In this document: positions 1 through 8,913 of the stretch, one piece after another
Position numbering within the stretch: position 1 is the first letter of the stretch
Layout of the letters: every line of letters starts with the position of its first letter
NCBI RefSeq assembly: GCF_000472785.1
Contig: NZ_AXAL01000033.1
Span: 195-61,843 of the forward strand
Direction of reading: 5' to 3'
Length of the DNA stretch: 61,649 nucleotides
From: Mesorhizobium loti CJ3sym
GTDB taxonomy: Bacteria > Pseudomonadota > Alphaproteobacteria > Rhizobiales > Rhizobiaceae
The notes under the pieces: model-generated
What the model was told of the DNA's origin: nothing
The model's database searches: none
Seen by the model: the letters and a program-made list of their open reading frames with translations, nothing else
Translations under genes and position numbers: made by a program

Positions 1-2
1 AG

Positions 3-254
3 CGGCTGAAGCCCGGTGGGTCCTACGTCATCGTCGACCACGCCGCCGCCGCTGGGTCGGGCACGAGCGACACCCAGTCGCTGCATCGGATTGACCCTGC
101 GTCCGTCCGCGAGGAGGTGGAGGCGGCCGGCTTCGTACTGGACGCGGAAAGCACCATGCTCGCGAACAAGGACGATCAGCACGCGATCAAGGTCTTCGAT
201 CCTTCGATCAAGGGCGAGACCGATCGCTTCGCCTACCGATTTTTGAAGATCTGA
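3..254 (+). CDS. C-terminal part of a predicted SAM-dependent methyltransferase
   Basis: The open frame enters from the left edge with RLKPGG, the post-motif loop of class I methyltransferases, followed by the strand YVIVDH. It then carries the run DTQSLHRIDP and ends with FDPSIKG, TDRFAYRF and a TGA stop. This ending is what I know from the small predicted methyltransferases of the COG4798 type, which are usually exported or membrane-linked proteins of unknown substrate. About 83 residues are visible and the SAM-binding half lies outside the window. A 148-bp gap separates it from the fatty-acid cyclopropane synthase on the same strand. The family call is from memory of the motif pattern. Confidence 0.72.
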   Translation, partial: RLKPGGSYVIVDHAAAAGSGTSDTQSLHRIDPASVREEVEAAGFVLDAESTMLANKDDQHAIKVFDPSIKGETDRFAYRFLKI

Positions 255-402
255 TACCAAGGCTCGCCAAGATGAGGTCGGCTCTCGTACGGGAGGCGCA
301 GGCGCGGCACCCGGGCGATGATGTCGGCCGTATATTAATTAGATCAGCCTGCGACTTTTCCCCTCGCCGTTCGTTTACTGCCATTGGGGACAGGACGCTT
401 GA

Positions 403-1677
403 ATGTCACACAAGGCAGCCGACCGCGCCGTACGGATCGTTCGCACGGTCATCGAGACGCTGGAGCCAGGGTTTGCTATTCGGCTTTGGACCGGCGAGCG
501 GATCGGTCCTGACACCGGTCCAGTGCTCACCATCAATGACCAAGACATCGTCTGGCAGGTACTGAGGCGGCCGTCCTTGTCGACGCTGATCGAAATGTGG
601 ATTTCCAGGACCATAGACATCGAAGACGGGACTATTTTCGACTTCTATGCACTGCCATCGCAAGGCAAGCTCAGAACCAAGCTCAAGTCCCTGCCGAAGC
701 TGGCGATCCTGCGCGATCTCCCTGCCGTGCTCTTGGCACGAAAGCAAATGTCGGCGCGCACCGACCTCTCCGGGCGCAACCCTTTCGTCAGCGGTTCAAA
801 CCAGGAAGCGATCCAGCATCACTACGACATTTCGAACGCCTTCTATCAGCTCTTCCTCGATGAACGCATGGTCTACAGCTGCGGCTACTTCAAGGATTTC
901 GCAAACGGGATCGATCAGGCGCAAGCCGACAAGCTCGATCATATCTGCCGCAAGCTCAGGCTGAAGCCTGGCGAAAGGCTTCTCGACATTGGTTGCGGCT
1001 GGGGTGCAATGCTCATCCACGCCGCGAAAAACTACGGCGTTGTCGGACACGGTGTCTCGCTGTCGGAGGCGCAGACCAACCTCGCTAGGGAGCGCATCCG
1101 CGCCGAGGGGCTTGAGGATCGCATTACCATCGAGATCAAATCCTATGTTGAACTCTCGGGGTCGTTTGACAAGATATCCTCGATCGGCATGTTCGAGCAT
1201 CTCGGCCTAGCAAACCACCACGCCTACTTCGCAACCGTCCATCGCCTCCTCAAGCCGGGAGGCATCTATCTGCATCACGCCATCACTCGGCGCAGCAAGG
1301 GCGACATGAAGAAGACCTTACGCAAGGGTCCGGAATTCAAGGCGCTGATCAAATACATCTTTCCGGGTGGCGAACTCGACACGATCGGCATGACGCTCGG
1401 CAATCTCGAAGCACATGGCTTTCTCATTTACGACGCCGAGAACCTGCGTGAGCATTATGCACGCACCTGCCGGCTTTGGGCCGAGCGCCTGGACGCACGG
1501 TTTGACGAGGCTATTGCCGAGGTTGGAGAAGCCAAGGCACGGCTCTGGCTTCTCTATCTCACCGGCTGCTCAATCACTTTCGAACGCGCCTCGGCGCAGA
1601 TCTTTCAGACGATCGCGACCAAGCGGGCGCGAGGTCCCAGCGGATTGCCGCCGACACGCGCTGATATCTATCGCTAG
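403..1677 (+). CDS. cfa: Cyclopropane-fatty-acyl-phospholipid synthase
   Basis: A 424-residue enzyme expected to transfer a methylene from S-adenosylmethionine to the double bond of unsaturated acyl chains in membrane phospholipids. The N-terminal 120 residues are the lipid-binding region of this family. The segment HYDISNAFY (about 140-148), the YSCGYF motif with Cys160 and the SAM-binding GCGWG (197-201) are all present, as is MFEHLG further on. Length and motif order match full-length CFA synthases of rhizobia. The ATG at 403 gives the complete N-terminus. Rhizobia usually have more than one cfa copy and an accessory copy often serves acid or osmotic stress. That role here is inference. 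Confidence 0.93.
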   Translation: MSHKAADRAVRIVRTVIETLEPGFAIRLWTGERIGPDTGPVLTINDQDIVWQVLRRPSLSTLIEMWISRTIDIEDGTIFDFYALPSQGKLRTKLKSLPKLAILRDLPAVLLARKQMSARTDLSGRNPFVSGSNQEAIQHHYDISNAFYQLFLDERMVYSCGYFKDFANGIDQAQADKLDHICRKLRLKPGERLLDIGCGWGAMLIHAAKNYGVVGHGVSLSEAQTNLARERIRAEGLEDRITIEIKSYVELSGSFDKISSIGMFEHLGLANHHAYFATVHRLLKPGGIYLHHAITRRSKGDMKKTLRKGPEFKALIKYIFPGGELDTIGMTLGNLEAHGFLIYDAENLREHYARTCRLWAERLDARFDEAIAEVGEAKARLWLLYLTGCSITFERASAQIFQTIATKRARGPSGLPPTRADIYR

Positions 1678-1822
1678 ATCACTTGAGCTGGCCCTATTTC
1701 GCGCCGCAGCCCTGTCCGAAATCAAGCTTCCGGCACACCCGCTGGCCAAGTCGCTCTATCCGAACTCTTCAACATGTGCTTCTGCATTGCAGGTGAGCAA
1801 CTTTCGCCGTTGCGGGGAGGCC

Positions 1823-3586
1823 TTACTCCTTCAGACCCGCGCTTCGCAGATTGTCGCGTAAGTGTTTCAAGTCGCTGGGGTTTTTGTACGGCGTCATTTC
1901 GGGACCCGTACGCCCCGTGATTGTGGCACTCGGGTCCATCTGCTTGATCCGCTCCACAGCCTTTTTCGCGTCAACCAAATCTCCCAATGCCGCATGACTG
2001 GCTGCCAGGTAGAGGTACAGATTAACGGTTTCCACGCTTCGCAAACTCTGGAAAGCGGCGATCGCTTCATCGTAACGGTGGGCGTCGTGACAAATCTGGC
2101 CAAGTTGTAAGACGTACCATTCAGGGTGAAGGGGATTAAGGCGAATGGCCTTCTGCGCCACTTCTAAGCCCTCAACCGCTCTGCCAGCGCAACTCAGGCA
2201 GGAGGCAAAATCCATCATCACGTCGGCATCGTTCGGATTGAGTTCGAGCGCACGTTGAAACTCGGCGATAGCGCCTCCGGAACGTCCGCAAAACAGGCTA
2301 TGCCCCGCGAGCGCATAGTACCCCCATGCCTCCGCACTATCGCGCTCGATCGCCAGATTGGCGTATTTCAGGCCATTCGCCAATGACGCCTCTGGATCCT
2401 CGCCCCAACCCTCGCAAGCTTCCATCAAGTGCGTCCAAGCGAGCTTTGCAAACGCCTTGCCAAACTTGGGGTCGAGCTCCCCAGCTTTCTCGAAAAGGTC
2501 GCGCGCAAGTAAGTTTCCGTCTTTGGTGAAGTGGTTCACAGCCTCCATGCCGCGCACGAAATAATCCAGAGCCTGAAAGTTTCGCGTTCCCGACGCCTCT
2601 GGTCGTTCCTGCCAGACCTTTAACAATCGCCCACCATAGGCGGTGGCGAGACTGCCTATGATCCTTTCGGTGACATCGTCCTGCACCGCAAAGATGTCAT
2701 CGACGCCGCGATCATAGCGCTCTGCCCACAGGTGTCGGCCAGTCTTTCCATCGATGAGCTGGGCCGTAATTCGGACGCGCTCTTTTGACCGCTGTACGCT
2801 GCCTTCTAGGATGTAGCGGGCACCCAACTCTCGGCTCGCATCCTGGATTTTTATCGCCTTTCCTTTGTAGGCAAACGTCGAGTTGCTAGCGATAACAAAA
2901 AGGTCGCGAAACCGCGACAGTCCGGTGATGATGCTTTCTGTAATCCCATCCGCGAGGTAATCTTGCTGAGGATCGTCGCTCATATTGACGAAGGGCAGCA
3001 AGGCAATCGACGGCTTGTCTGAAAAAAAGGTGTTCGTGACCGGGGATGCTGCAGGGTCACCCAGACGTACCGCATAAGCTCTAATGGGCCGCTCGACGTT
3101 CTTGAGAGTTTGCTCTCCAATGTCGTCAAATTGCAGATCGAGCCGATTTCCGAGATGATCTCGCACCGCGCCCGAGACAATGACACCGCCAACCTGAGCG
3201 ATGCCTTCGAGCCTTGCCGCTACATTCACCCCGTCGCCGAATAAATCGCCATCTTCGACAATCACGTCACCGACGTTGATCCCGATCCGGAATTCTATCG
3301 TCCGATCTTCGGAAAGGGCCGAGTTTCGATCCGACATTGCCTGTTGGATTTCGACCGCGCACGCCACGGCGTTCACGACGCTCGTGAACTCCGCCAGGAC
3401 ACCGTCGCCGGTCGTCTTAAAGATGCGGCCTTTGTGCGCGGCGATCTTCGGGTCTATCAATTCGGCTCGGATTTCCTTGAGGGCGCCAAGTGTGCCAACC
3501 TCGTCCCTGCCAACAAGCCGGGTGTAACCTGCCGCGTCGGCTGCAAGAAGGGCCGCGAGGCGGCGTTGGACGTATCCTTCTGCCAT
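1823..3586 (-). CDS. Class III adenylate/guanylate cyclase with TolB-like and TPR regions
   Basis: A 587-residue protein. The N-terminal class III nucleotide cyclase domain (about 10-170) has metal-binding aspartates in AALLAADAAGY (Asp17) and KTTGDG (Asp61). A middle segment of about 190-330 (LPFVNMSDDPQQDYLADG, then ARYILEGSVQR) is the TolB/FlgO-like module that often follows such cyclases in Rhizobiales. The rest is tetratricopeptide repeats, including AIAEFQRALELNPND and VAQKAIRLNPLHPEW. I take the ATG at 3586 (MAEGYVQRR) because this family begins just before the cyclase domain and the upstream in-frame extension looks non-coding. It probably makes cAMP in response to a partner bound by the TPRs. 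No partner is visible nearby. Confidence 0.9.
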   Translation of the reverse strand: MAEGYVQRRLAALLAADAAGYTRLVGRDEVGTLGALKEIRAELIDPKIAAHKGRIFKTTGDGVLAEFTSVVNAVACAVEIQQAMSDRNSALSEDRTIEFRIGINVGDVIVEDGDLFGDGVNVAARLEGIAQVGGVIVSGAVRDHLGNRLDLQFDDIGEQTLKNVERPIRAYAVRLGDPAASPVTNTFFSDKPSIALLPFVNMSDDPQQDYLADGITESIITGLSRFRDLFVIASNSTFAYKGKAIKIQDASRELGARYILEGSVQRSKERVRITAQLIDGKTGRHLWAERYDRGVDDIFAVQDDVTERIIGSLATAYGGRLLKVWQERPEASGTRNFQALDYFVRGMEAVNHFTKDGNLLARDLFEKAGELDPKFGKAFAKLAWTHLMEACEGWGEDPEASLANGLKYANLAIERDSAEAWGYYALAGHSLFCGRSGGAIAEFQRALELNPNDADVMMDFASCLSCAGRAVEGLEVAQKAIRLNPLHPEWYVLQLGQICHDAHRYDEAIAAFQSLRSVETVNLYLYLAASHAALGDLVDAKKAVERIKQMDPSATITGRTGPEMTPYKNPSDLKHLRDNLRSAGLKE

Positions 3587-4183
3587 GTAACGCGTTGCCC
3601 TTGAATTGCGGCCTGATCGCGATTGTAGGTCCGACGTCCGGTCGAGTCCACGAGCCAAAGGACGTCGAGTACGGATCAAAGTGAACAGCGGGCCGGCCCT
3701 GGCGAGAAATGAAACATGCGGCGCTGCATGGTCTTCTTCCGGGCAAAAAAGGCAGTAAAAACCTGCCGGCCATCTTTATACAACATGAAACGAACATATG
3801 GCGTCAGCGCCGGTGGAGGTGTCGACGACTGAATTGCGCTTTTCTCTCATTCGGTAGAGACACGTGCTGACGCGATAGCCAGCTGCTGCTGCCTCCAAGG
3901 TCTCGCAAAGCGCATTCCCGAAACCGAGCTGGCGCAGCTGATGTCAGAGTAGAAGTCTGCCTTTTGAATTACGGAGCTTGGAGCTGCCAGTCTGCGTCCG
4001 GCCCCGAAGCGATAGCTTGGTTCCTGTTGCGCCGTCGGCAGCTTTGCGCCCAATGAAGGTCGTTCAGGGCTGAGTGGCCGCCACATAGAAGCAGACATTG
4101 CTGGCGATAAGGCCTGAGGTGCCTGTTGACTGAGGCAAACCATATGTTAGCTGCTCTGCTCGGGTCTGGATTTTGAAGTGATT
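3587..4183. other. Intergenic stretch without a supported gene
   Basis: About 600 bases between the divergent upstream side of the cyclase gene and the 3' end of the dehydrogenase gene. Short open frames occur on both strands but none has recognisable protein character or a good ribosome-binding site. I see no strong hairpin terminator. Confidence 0.5.
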
Positions 4184-5272
4184 TCATATCGCATCTGGCA
4201 CCACCACCAGCTTGCCGACGAAATCCTTGGCAATGAAATCGGCCTGGGCGTGGTGGAAGTCGGAAAGCTTGTAGACGCCGCCGACCAGTGGCCTGATCTT
4301 GCCTTCTTCGATGTAGCGCACGATGCGGCGGAAATCGGCGCGCGTGCCCTGGCTCGAGCCGTGCAGTTGCAGCTGTTTCAGATACATGGTCCTGAGATCG
4401 AGCTGGACGACCGGGCCGGCGATTGCACCGGCGGTGGTGTAGCGGCCCTCGGGCCTCAGGATGCGCAAGAGATCGTTGAAGATCGCGCCGCCGACAAGGT
4501 CGGCCACCACGTCGATCGGCTGGCCGCCGGTCGCCTCAGTCACGGCCTGCGGCAAATCTGCGACACCACGGGTGATGACCGCCTCGGCACCGATGTCGCG
4601 CACCGCTTGCTCCTTGCCCTTGCCTACGACGGCGTAGGGGATGGCGCCGCGCGCCCTCGCCAGCTGCACGATGCCGGAGCCGACGCCGCCAGAGGCGCCG
4701 GTGATCAGAACGCGCTCGCCGGCTCTGAGGGCCGCGCGCTCCAGCATCTGCTCGCCGGTGAGGTATGCACAGCAGAAGGTGGCAAGCTCGACATCACTTA
4801 GCTTGGTGTCGACGACATGCGCATTCTCGGCGGGAACGGCCTGGTATTCGGCGAAACCGCCATCGCGGCCATGGCCCATATAATCGATGTCGGCCAGCGA
4901 ATTATCTTCGCGGTTGTAGATGGAGAAATCGACCACTACCCGTTGACCGATACGGACCGGCGAAACGCCTTCGCCAACGGCGACGATTGTGCCCACCGTG
5001 TCCGTGCCCTGGATGCGCGGAAAGGTCAGCGTGTTGCCCTGCCGACGCCATGTCGACACGGCGGCGGCATCCTCTTCCGTACCATAGGCGCCCTGGCGCA
5101 CCCAGACATCGGTGTTGTTCATGCCGCAAGCGGTGACCTTGACCAGAACTTCGCCAGGTCCAAGCGCCGGCACTTTCACATCGGTGCGGTAGACGAGCTT
5201 TTCTGGCCCGCCGTGCCCAGTGAGCAGCACGGCGGCCATGGTGGCGGGAAGGGTGTTGGTCATGGCATTCAT
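4184..5272 (-). CDS. Zinc-independent medium-chain dehydrogenase/quinone oxidoreductase-like protein
   Basis: A 362-residue medium-chain dehydrogenase/reductase. The N-terminal GroES-like fold has GPGEVLVKVTACGMNNTDVW, and the nucleotide-binding fold carries ITGASGGVGSGIVQLAR, typical of NADPH-dependent quinone oxidoreductases. The structural and catalytic cysteines of zinc alcohol dehydrogenases are not in their usual pattern, so I do not call it an alcohol dehydrogenase. It starts only 9 bp after doeD stops and is last in the leftward doeX-doeC-doeD transcript, so it is probably co-expressed with ectoine catabolism. It is not part of the standard pathway. It might handle an aldehyde or enone side product, or act on an unrelated substrate. 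Confidence 0.82.
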   Translation of the reverse strand: MNAMTNTLPATMAAVLLTGHGGPEKLVYRTDVKVPALGPGEVLVKVTACGMNNTDVWVRQGAYGTEEDAAAVSTWRRQGNTLTFPRIQGTDTVGTIVAVGEGVSPVRIGQRVVVDFSIYNREDNSLADIDYMGHGRDGGFAEYQAVPAENAHVVDTKLSDVELATFCCAYLTGEQMLERAALRAGERVLITGASGGVGSGIVQLARARGAIPYAVVGKGKEQAVRDIGAEAVITRGVADLPQAVTEATGGQPIDVVADLVGGAIFNDLLRILRPEGRYTTAGAIAGPVVQLDLRTMYLKQLQLHGSSQGTRADFRRIVRYIEEGKIRPLVGGVYKLSDFHHAQADFIAKDFVGKLVVVPDAI

Positions 5273-5281
5273 GTCTGAATC

Positions 5282-6661
5282 TCAGAGGCTCGCAAACACG
5301 TTGTTGACGGCGTCGGCGGTCTTGGCCACCACGATGTCGGCTTCCTCACGAGTCAGGCACAGGGGTGGCGCAAAGCCGAGTATGTCGCCTTGCGGCATGG
5401 CGCGGCCGATGACTCCGCTCCTGGCAAGTGCCGTCGCCACCTGCGGCCCGATCTTCTGCGACGGATCGAAGAAGACGCGGTCTTCCTTGTCGGCGACGAA
5501 CTCGACCGCCGCCAGCATGCCGTCGCCACGCACATCGCCGACATGTCTGTGGCCACCGACGGCCTTGGCCAGTTCATTGCGGAAGTAAGCGCCGGTCTCG
5601 CGGGCATTGGTCACCAGATCCATCTCGTCGATGAGTTCGAGATTGGCAACACCGGCGGCAACGCAGATCGGATGCGCCGAATAGGTCCAGCCATGGCCGA
5701 GCGAGCCGAGCTTGTCGGAACCCTGCACCAGCACCTGCCACATCTTGTCGGCGACGATGACCCCCGACAGCGGCGCGTAGGCCGAGGTCAGGCCCTTGGC
5801 GATAGTGATGAGGTCGGGCTTGATGCCGTAGTGGTCCGAACCGAACATGGTGCCCAGCCGGCCGAAGCCCGTCACCACCTCGTCGGCGACGAGCAGTACG
5901 TCGTATTTCTTCAGCACCGCCTGGATCTTCTCCCAGTAGCCGGCCGGCGGCGGCACGATGCCGCCCGTGCCGAGGATCGGCTCGCCGATGAAGGCGGCGA
6001 CGGTTTCGGCGCCTTCGGCGAGCATCATCTCCTCGAGCTTGTCGGCGCAGTGTTGCGAAAACTGCTCCTCGCTCATCGAACGGTCGGCGCGGCGGAAATA
6101 GTACGGCGCCTCGGTGTGCAGCACCGGCGCGCGCGGCAGGTCGAAGGCGTTGTGGAACAGGTCGAGGCCCGTCAGCGACCCTGTCATCACGCCCGAGCCG
6201 TGATAGCCGCGCCAGCGCGAGATGATCTTCTTCTTCTCCGGCCGCCCTAGCACATTGTTGTAGTACCAGATCAGCTTGATGTTGGTCTCGTTGGCGTCCG
6301 AACCGGAGAGGCCGAAATAGACCCTCGACATGCCCTTTGGCGCGCGGTCGATGATCATCTTGGCCAGCGTGATCGAGGCCTCGGTGCCGTGGCCGACATA
6401 GGCGTGGTAGTAGGCGAGGTTCTTCGCCTGGGTGGCGATGGCATCAGCGATCTTCTGGCGGCCATAACCGACATTGACGCAATAGAGGCCGGCGAAGGCG
6501 TCGATGCTCTTCTTGCCATTGTTGTCCCAGACGGTAACGCCTTCGCCGCCTGCCATGATGCGCGTCGGGCTCTCACCGCGCGCATGCGTGCCCATGGGGG
6601 TCGATGGATGGAAGAAGTGGTCGCGATCCCAGGCGTTGAGTTCGTTGGACTGGTCGAGCAT
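5282..6661 (-). CDS. doeD: L-2,4-diaminobutyrate transaminase (ectoine degradation)
   Basis: A 459-residue class III aminotransferase using pyridoxal phosphate. VLLVADEVVTGFGR and the lysine motif ITIAKGLTSAYAPLSG give the cofactor site. The large-domain motif YHGSGVMTGSLTG is also present. By sequence alone it could be any omega-transaminase of the GabT/BioA group. Its place directly after doeC in an ectoine cluster makes it DoeD, which removes the 4-amino group of L-2,4-diaminobutyrate to give aspartate semialdehyde. The gap to doeC is 38 bp and to the following dehydrogenase 9 bp. Confidence 0.88.
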   Translation of the reverse strand: MLDQSNELNAWDRDHFFHPSTPMGTHARGESPTRIMAGGEGVTVWDNNGKKSIDAFAGLYCVNVGYGRQKIADAIATQAKNLAYYHAYVGHGTEASITLAKMIIDRAPKGMSRVYFGLSGSDANETNIKLIWYYNNVLGRPEKKKIISRWRGYHGSGVMTGSLTGLDLFHNAFDLPRAPVLHTEAPYYFRRADRSMSEEQFSQHCADKLEEMMLAEGAETVAAFIGEPILGTGGIVPPPAGYWEKIQAVLKKYDVLLVADEVVTGFGRLGTMFGSDHYGIKPDLITIAKGLTSAYAPLSGVIVADKMWQVLVQGSDKLGSLGHGWTYSAHPICVAAGVANLELIDEMDLVTNARETGAYFRNELAKAVGGHRHVGDVRGDGMLAAVEFVADKEDRVFFDPSQKIGPQVATALARSGVIGRAMPQGDILGFAPPLCLTREEADIVVAKTADAVNNVFASL

Positions 6662-6699
6662 TTTTTGACTCCTGATGAAAAGGGCGATTGCTTTGCAGC

Positions 6700-8193
6700 T
6701 CAGGCTACATCGAGACAGAGATATTTGAGATCGGTGAACGCTTCGAGCCCGTGACGCGAGCCTTCGCGACCGATGCCGGACTGCTTGACGCCGCCGAACG
6801 GGATCGGCGCGCCGGTGATCTTCACCCGGTTGATGGCGACCATGCCATAGTCGAGCGCGCCGCCCATGCGCTGCTGGCGCGCGCCATTCTCGGTGACGAG
6901 ATAGGCGACGAGACCATATTCGGTGGCGTTGGCGCGGGCGATCACTTCATCCTCGCTGTCGAAAGGCGTGACGGCGGCGACCGGCCCAAAAGTCTCCTCG
7001 CGCATGATCAGCGCCTCGTCAGGAACATCAGCAAGCAGCGTCGGCTGATAGAACAGCGGTCCGGCCTGGTGCCGCTTGCCGCCGATAAGGCAACGTGCGC
7101 CGTGGACAAGGGCATCGGCGACCTGCTCCTCGACCTTTGCTACGGCGCGCTCATGCATCAGCGGCCCGATGTCGATTTCCTCGGCAAGCCCGTTGCCGGT
7201 CCGCAACACCTCGATGCGCCCGGCGAAGGCGGCGCAGAAGCGATCGTAGAGCGGGCGCTGGACATAGATGCGGTTGGCGGCGAGGCAGTCCTGGCCCGAC
7301 GTGGCGAATTTGGCGTCGATGGCGATACTCACGGCCTTGTCCAGGTCTGCGTCGCCGAACACGATCAGCGGTGCATGGCCGCCAAGCTCCATCACCAGCC
7401 GCTTCATCGTCGGTGCACTCTGGGCGGCGATAAGCCGGCCGATCTCGGTCGAGCCCGTAAAACTCATGGCGCGGACGCGTGCATCCTCGCACATCCGGCC
7501 GACGATCGTCGCGGCCTTGCCGGTGACGATGTTGAAGACGCCAGCCGGCAAGCCGGCGCGCTCGCCAAGCTCGGCCAGAGCCAGCGCCGACAGCGGTGTC
7601 TCGGACGATGGATGGGCGACGATGGTGCAGCCAGCTGCCAGAGCGGCGGCAGCCTTACGGGTCAGCATGGCGGACGGAAAATTCCAGGGCGTGACGACAC
7701 CGACAACGCCGAGCGGTTCACGCCGCACCATCATTTCCGCGTTGGGCAGGTGACCGGTCACGCTCTCGGCGTTGAGACGTTTTGCTTCCTCGGCATACCA
7801 CTCGACGAAGGAAGCGGCATACTCGATCTCGCCAAGCGATTCCTGCAGCGGCTTGCCCTGTTCCAGTGTCATCAGCAGAGCGAGGTCATCTTTCGCGGCG
7901 ACGATCAGTTCAAACCATTTTCGCAGGATTTCGGATCGCTTCTTCGGCAACAGCGACCGCCAGGTCGGGAAGGCGCGGGCGGCGGCATCGATCGCCTTCG
8001 TCGTTTGCCGTGCATCGAGCGCGGCAACGAAGGCGACGGTGGTGCCGGTCGCCGGATCGGTGACCTCGAAGCTCTCAGCTGCTTCGCTCGCCGTCCAGTG
8101 CCCGTCGACATAGGCGAGTTCGCGCAGCAGCCGTCGGTCGGTAAGGCGGTCGAGCGCTTCATGGCGATGCGAGCGTGCAAAATGCGCGGACAT
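6700..8193 (-). CDS. doeC: Aspartate-semialdehyde dehydrogenase of ectoine degradation (GabD-like ALDH)
   Basis: A 497-residue NAD(P)-dependent aldehyde dehydrogenase. It shows the signature MELGGHAPLIV with the general-base glutamate and SGQDCLAANRIYVQ with the catalytic cysteine. GVVTPWNFPSAM and TFGPVAAV are also in place. Alone it would be called succinate-semialdehyde dehydrogenase (GabD). Between doeX and doeD it is best read as DoeC, which oxidises aspartate semialdehyde to aspartate and so connects ectoine nitrogen and carbon to central metabolism. The ATG at 8193 gives a normal-length N-terminus. Confidence 0.88.
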   Translation of the reverse strand: MSAHFARSHRHEALDRLTDRRLLRELAYVDGHWTASEAAESFEVTDPATGTTVAFVAALDARQTTKAIDAAARAFPTWRSLLPKKRSEILRKWFELIVAAKDDLALLMTLEQGKPLQESLGEIEYAASFVEWYAEEAKRLNAESVTGHLPNAEMMVRREPLGVVGVVTPWNFPSAMLTRKAAAALAAGCTIVAHPSSETPLSALALAELGERAGLPAGVFNIVTGKAATIVGRMCEDARVRAMSFTGSTEIGRLIAAQSAPTMKRLVMELGGHAPLIVFGDADLDKAVSIAIDAKFATSGQDCLAANRIYVQRPLYDRFCAAFAGRIEVLRTGNGLAEEIDIGPLMHERAVAKVEEQVADALVHGARCLIGGKRHQAGPLFYQPTLLADVPDEALIMREETFGPVAAVTPFDSEDEVIARANATEYGLVAYLVTENGARQQRMGGALDYGMVAINRVKITGAPIPFGGVKQSGIGREGSRHGLEAFTDLKYLCLDVA

Positions 8194-8275
8194 GGTCGAA
8201 GCCTCCCGGTTCGTTCTGATACGGAAAGACTATCCATCACGCGCAGACAGAGAGGCTGTTTGGATGCCCTGACGT

Positions 8276-8290
8276 AGAGAGATTCTCTCT
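8276..8290. promoter_or_regulatory. Inverted repeat between doeX and doeC
   Basis: A 15-bp near-perfect inverted repeat, AGAGAGATTCTCTCT, lies 83 bp upstream of the doeC start inside the 145-bp gap after doeX. A related half, AATCTCTCT, recurs at about 8311. It could be an operator or a weak attenuating hairpin. There is no experimental support and the low sequence complexity leaves room for chance. Confidence 0.3.
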
Positions 8291-8338
8291 ATTGCGCCGC
8301 CCTGGCAGACAATCTCTCTGGGCTTAGGCTCTCCGGGC

Positions 8339-8830
8339 TTAGGCCGACGCCGGCAGCAGGTCGGCTATCGGCAGCGCTGTCTCCTCCTTGACCGTCTTGG
8401 TGACGATGTAGGTGAAGTAGCGGTCGATGCCGATCTCGCGGTCGAGCAGGCCGTCGACCAGCCGCTGATAGGCGTCGATGTCGCGCGCCATCACCTTCAG
8501 CACATAGTCGACGCCGCCGCCCACCGACCAGCAGGCGATGATCTCGGGAATGTCGCGGATGACGCGCTCGAAGCGGTCGAAATCGGTCTGGCGATGGCTG
8601 GCCAGCGTCACCTCCATCAGTACCGTTGCGACCGGCGCCACGACACGCATGGCGATCCTGGCGTGATAGCCCGCGACGATGCCGGCCTTCTCCAGCTTGC
8701 GCAGCCGCATCCAGCACGGCGTCGGCGACAGCCCGACCTGTTCGGCCAGTGCCAGCTTGGTGATGCGCCCGTCACGCTGGATGGCGTCGAGGATCTTAAG
8801 GTCGATCGGGTCGAGTTTGGCGGCAGTCAT
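8339..8830 (-). CDS. doeX: AsnC/Lrp-family regulator of ectoine catabolism
   Basis: A 163-residue Lrp/AsnC-type protein. The N-terminal helix-turn-helix includes LDPIDLKILDAIQRDGRIT and LSPTPCWMRLRKLEKAGIV. The C-terminal effector domain shows CWSVGGGVDYVLKVMARD. I choose the ATG at 8830 (MTAAKLDPID) because Lrp proteins begin just before the LDxxDxxIL motif. An upstream in-frame ATG at 8860 would add ten unusual residues. The gene diverges from enuR with 83 bp between starts. DoeX proteins bind near doeA-type promoters in ectoine users. The name rests on the neighbours. Confidence 0.88.
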   Translation of the reverse strand: MTAAKLDPIDLKILDAIQRDGRITKLALAEQVGLSPTPCWMRLRKLEKAGIVAGYHARIAMRVVAPVATVLMEVTLASHRQTDFDRFERVIRDIPEIIACWSVGGGVDYVLKVMARDIDAYQRLVDGLLDREIGIDRYFTYIVTKTVKEETALPIADLLPASA

Positions 8831-8913
8831 CGTTATCCACTTTTTCGTCCAGACTACCATGATTACCCAATATTTCGATTGTCAATTGCACTGATTTCGA
8901 TCTCTAATAAGTC
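8831..8913. promoter_or_regulatory. Divergent promoter region of doeX and enuR
   Basis: The 83-bp AT-rich spacer between the doeX and enuR start codons must hold both promoters unless enuR is read from further off. It contains ATTACCCAATATTTCGATTG and CAATTGCACTG, but I cannot define -35/-10 elements with confidence. Autoregulation by EnuR or DoeX here would be usual for this arrangement. Confidence 0.5.

Noticed and set aside
6688..8277. 529-residue plus-strand open frame opposite doeC
   Set aside because: doeC has all aldehyde dehydrogenase motifs on the other strand. The long frame is a GC-content artefact.
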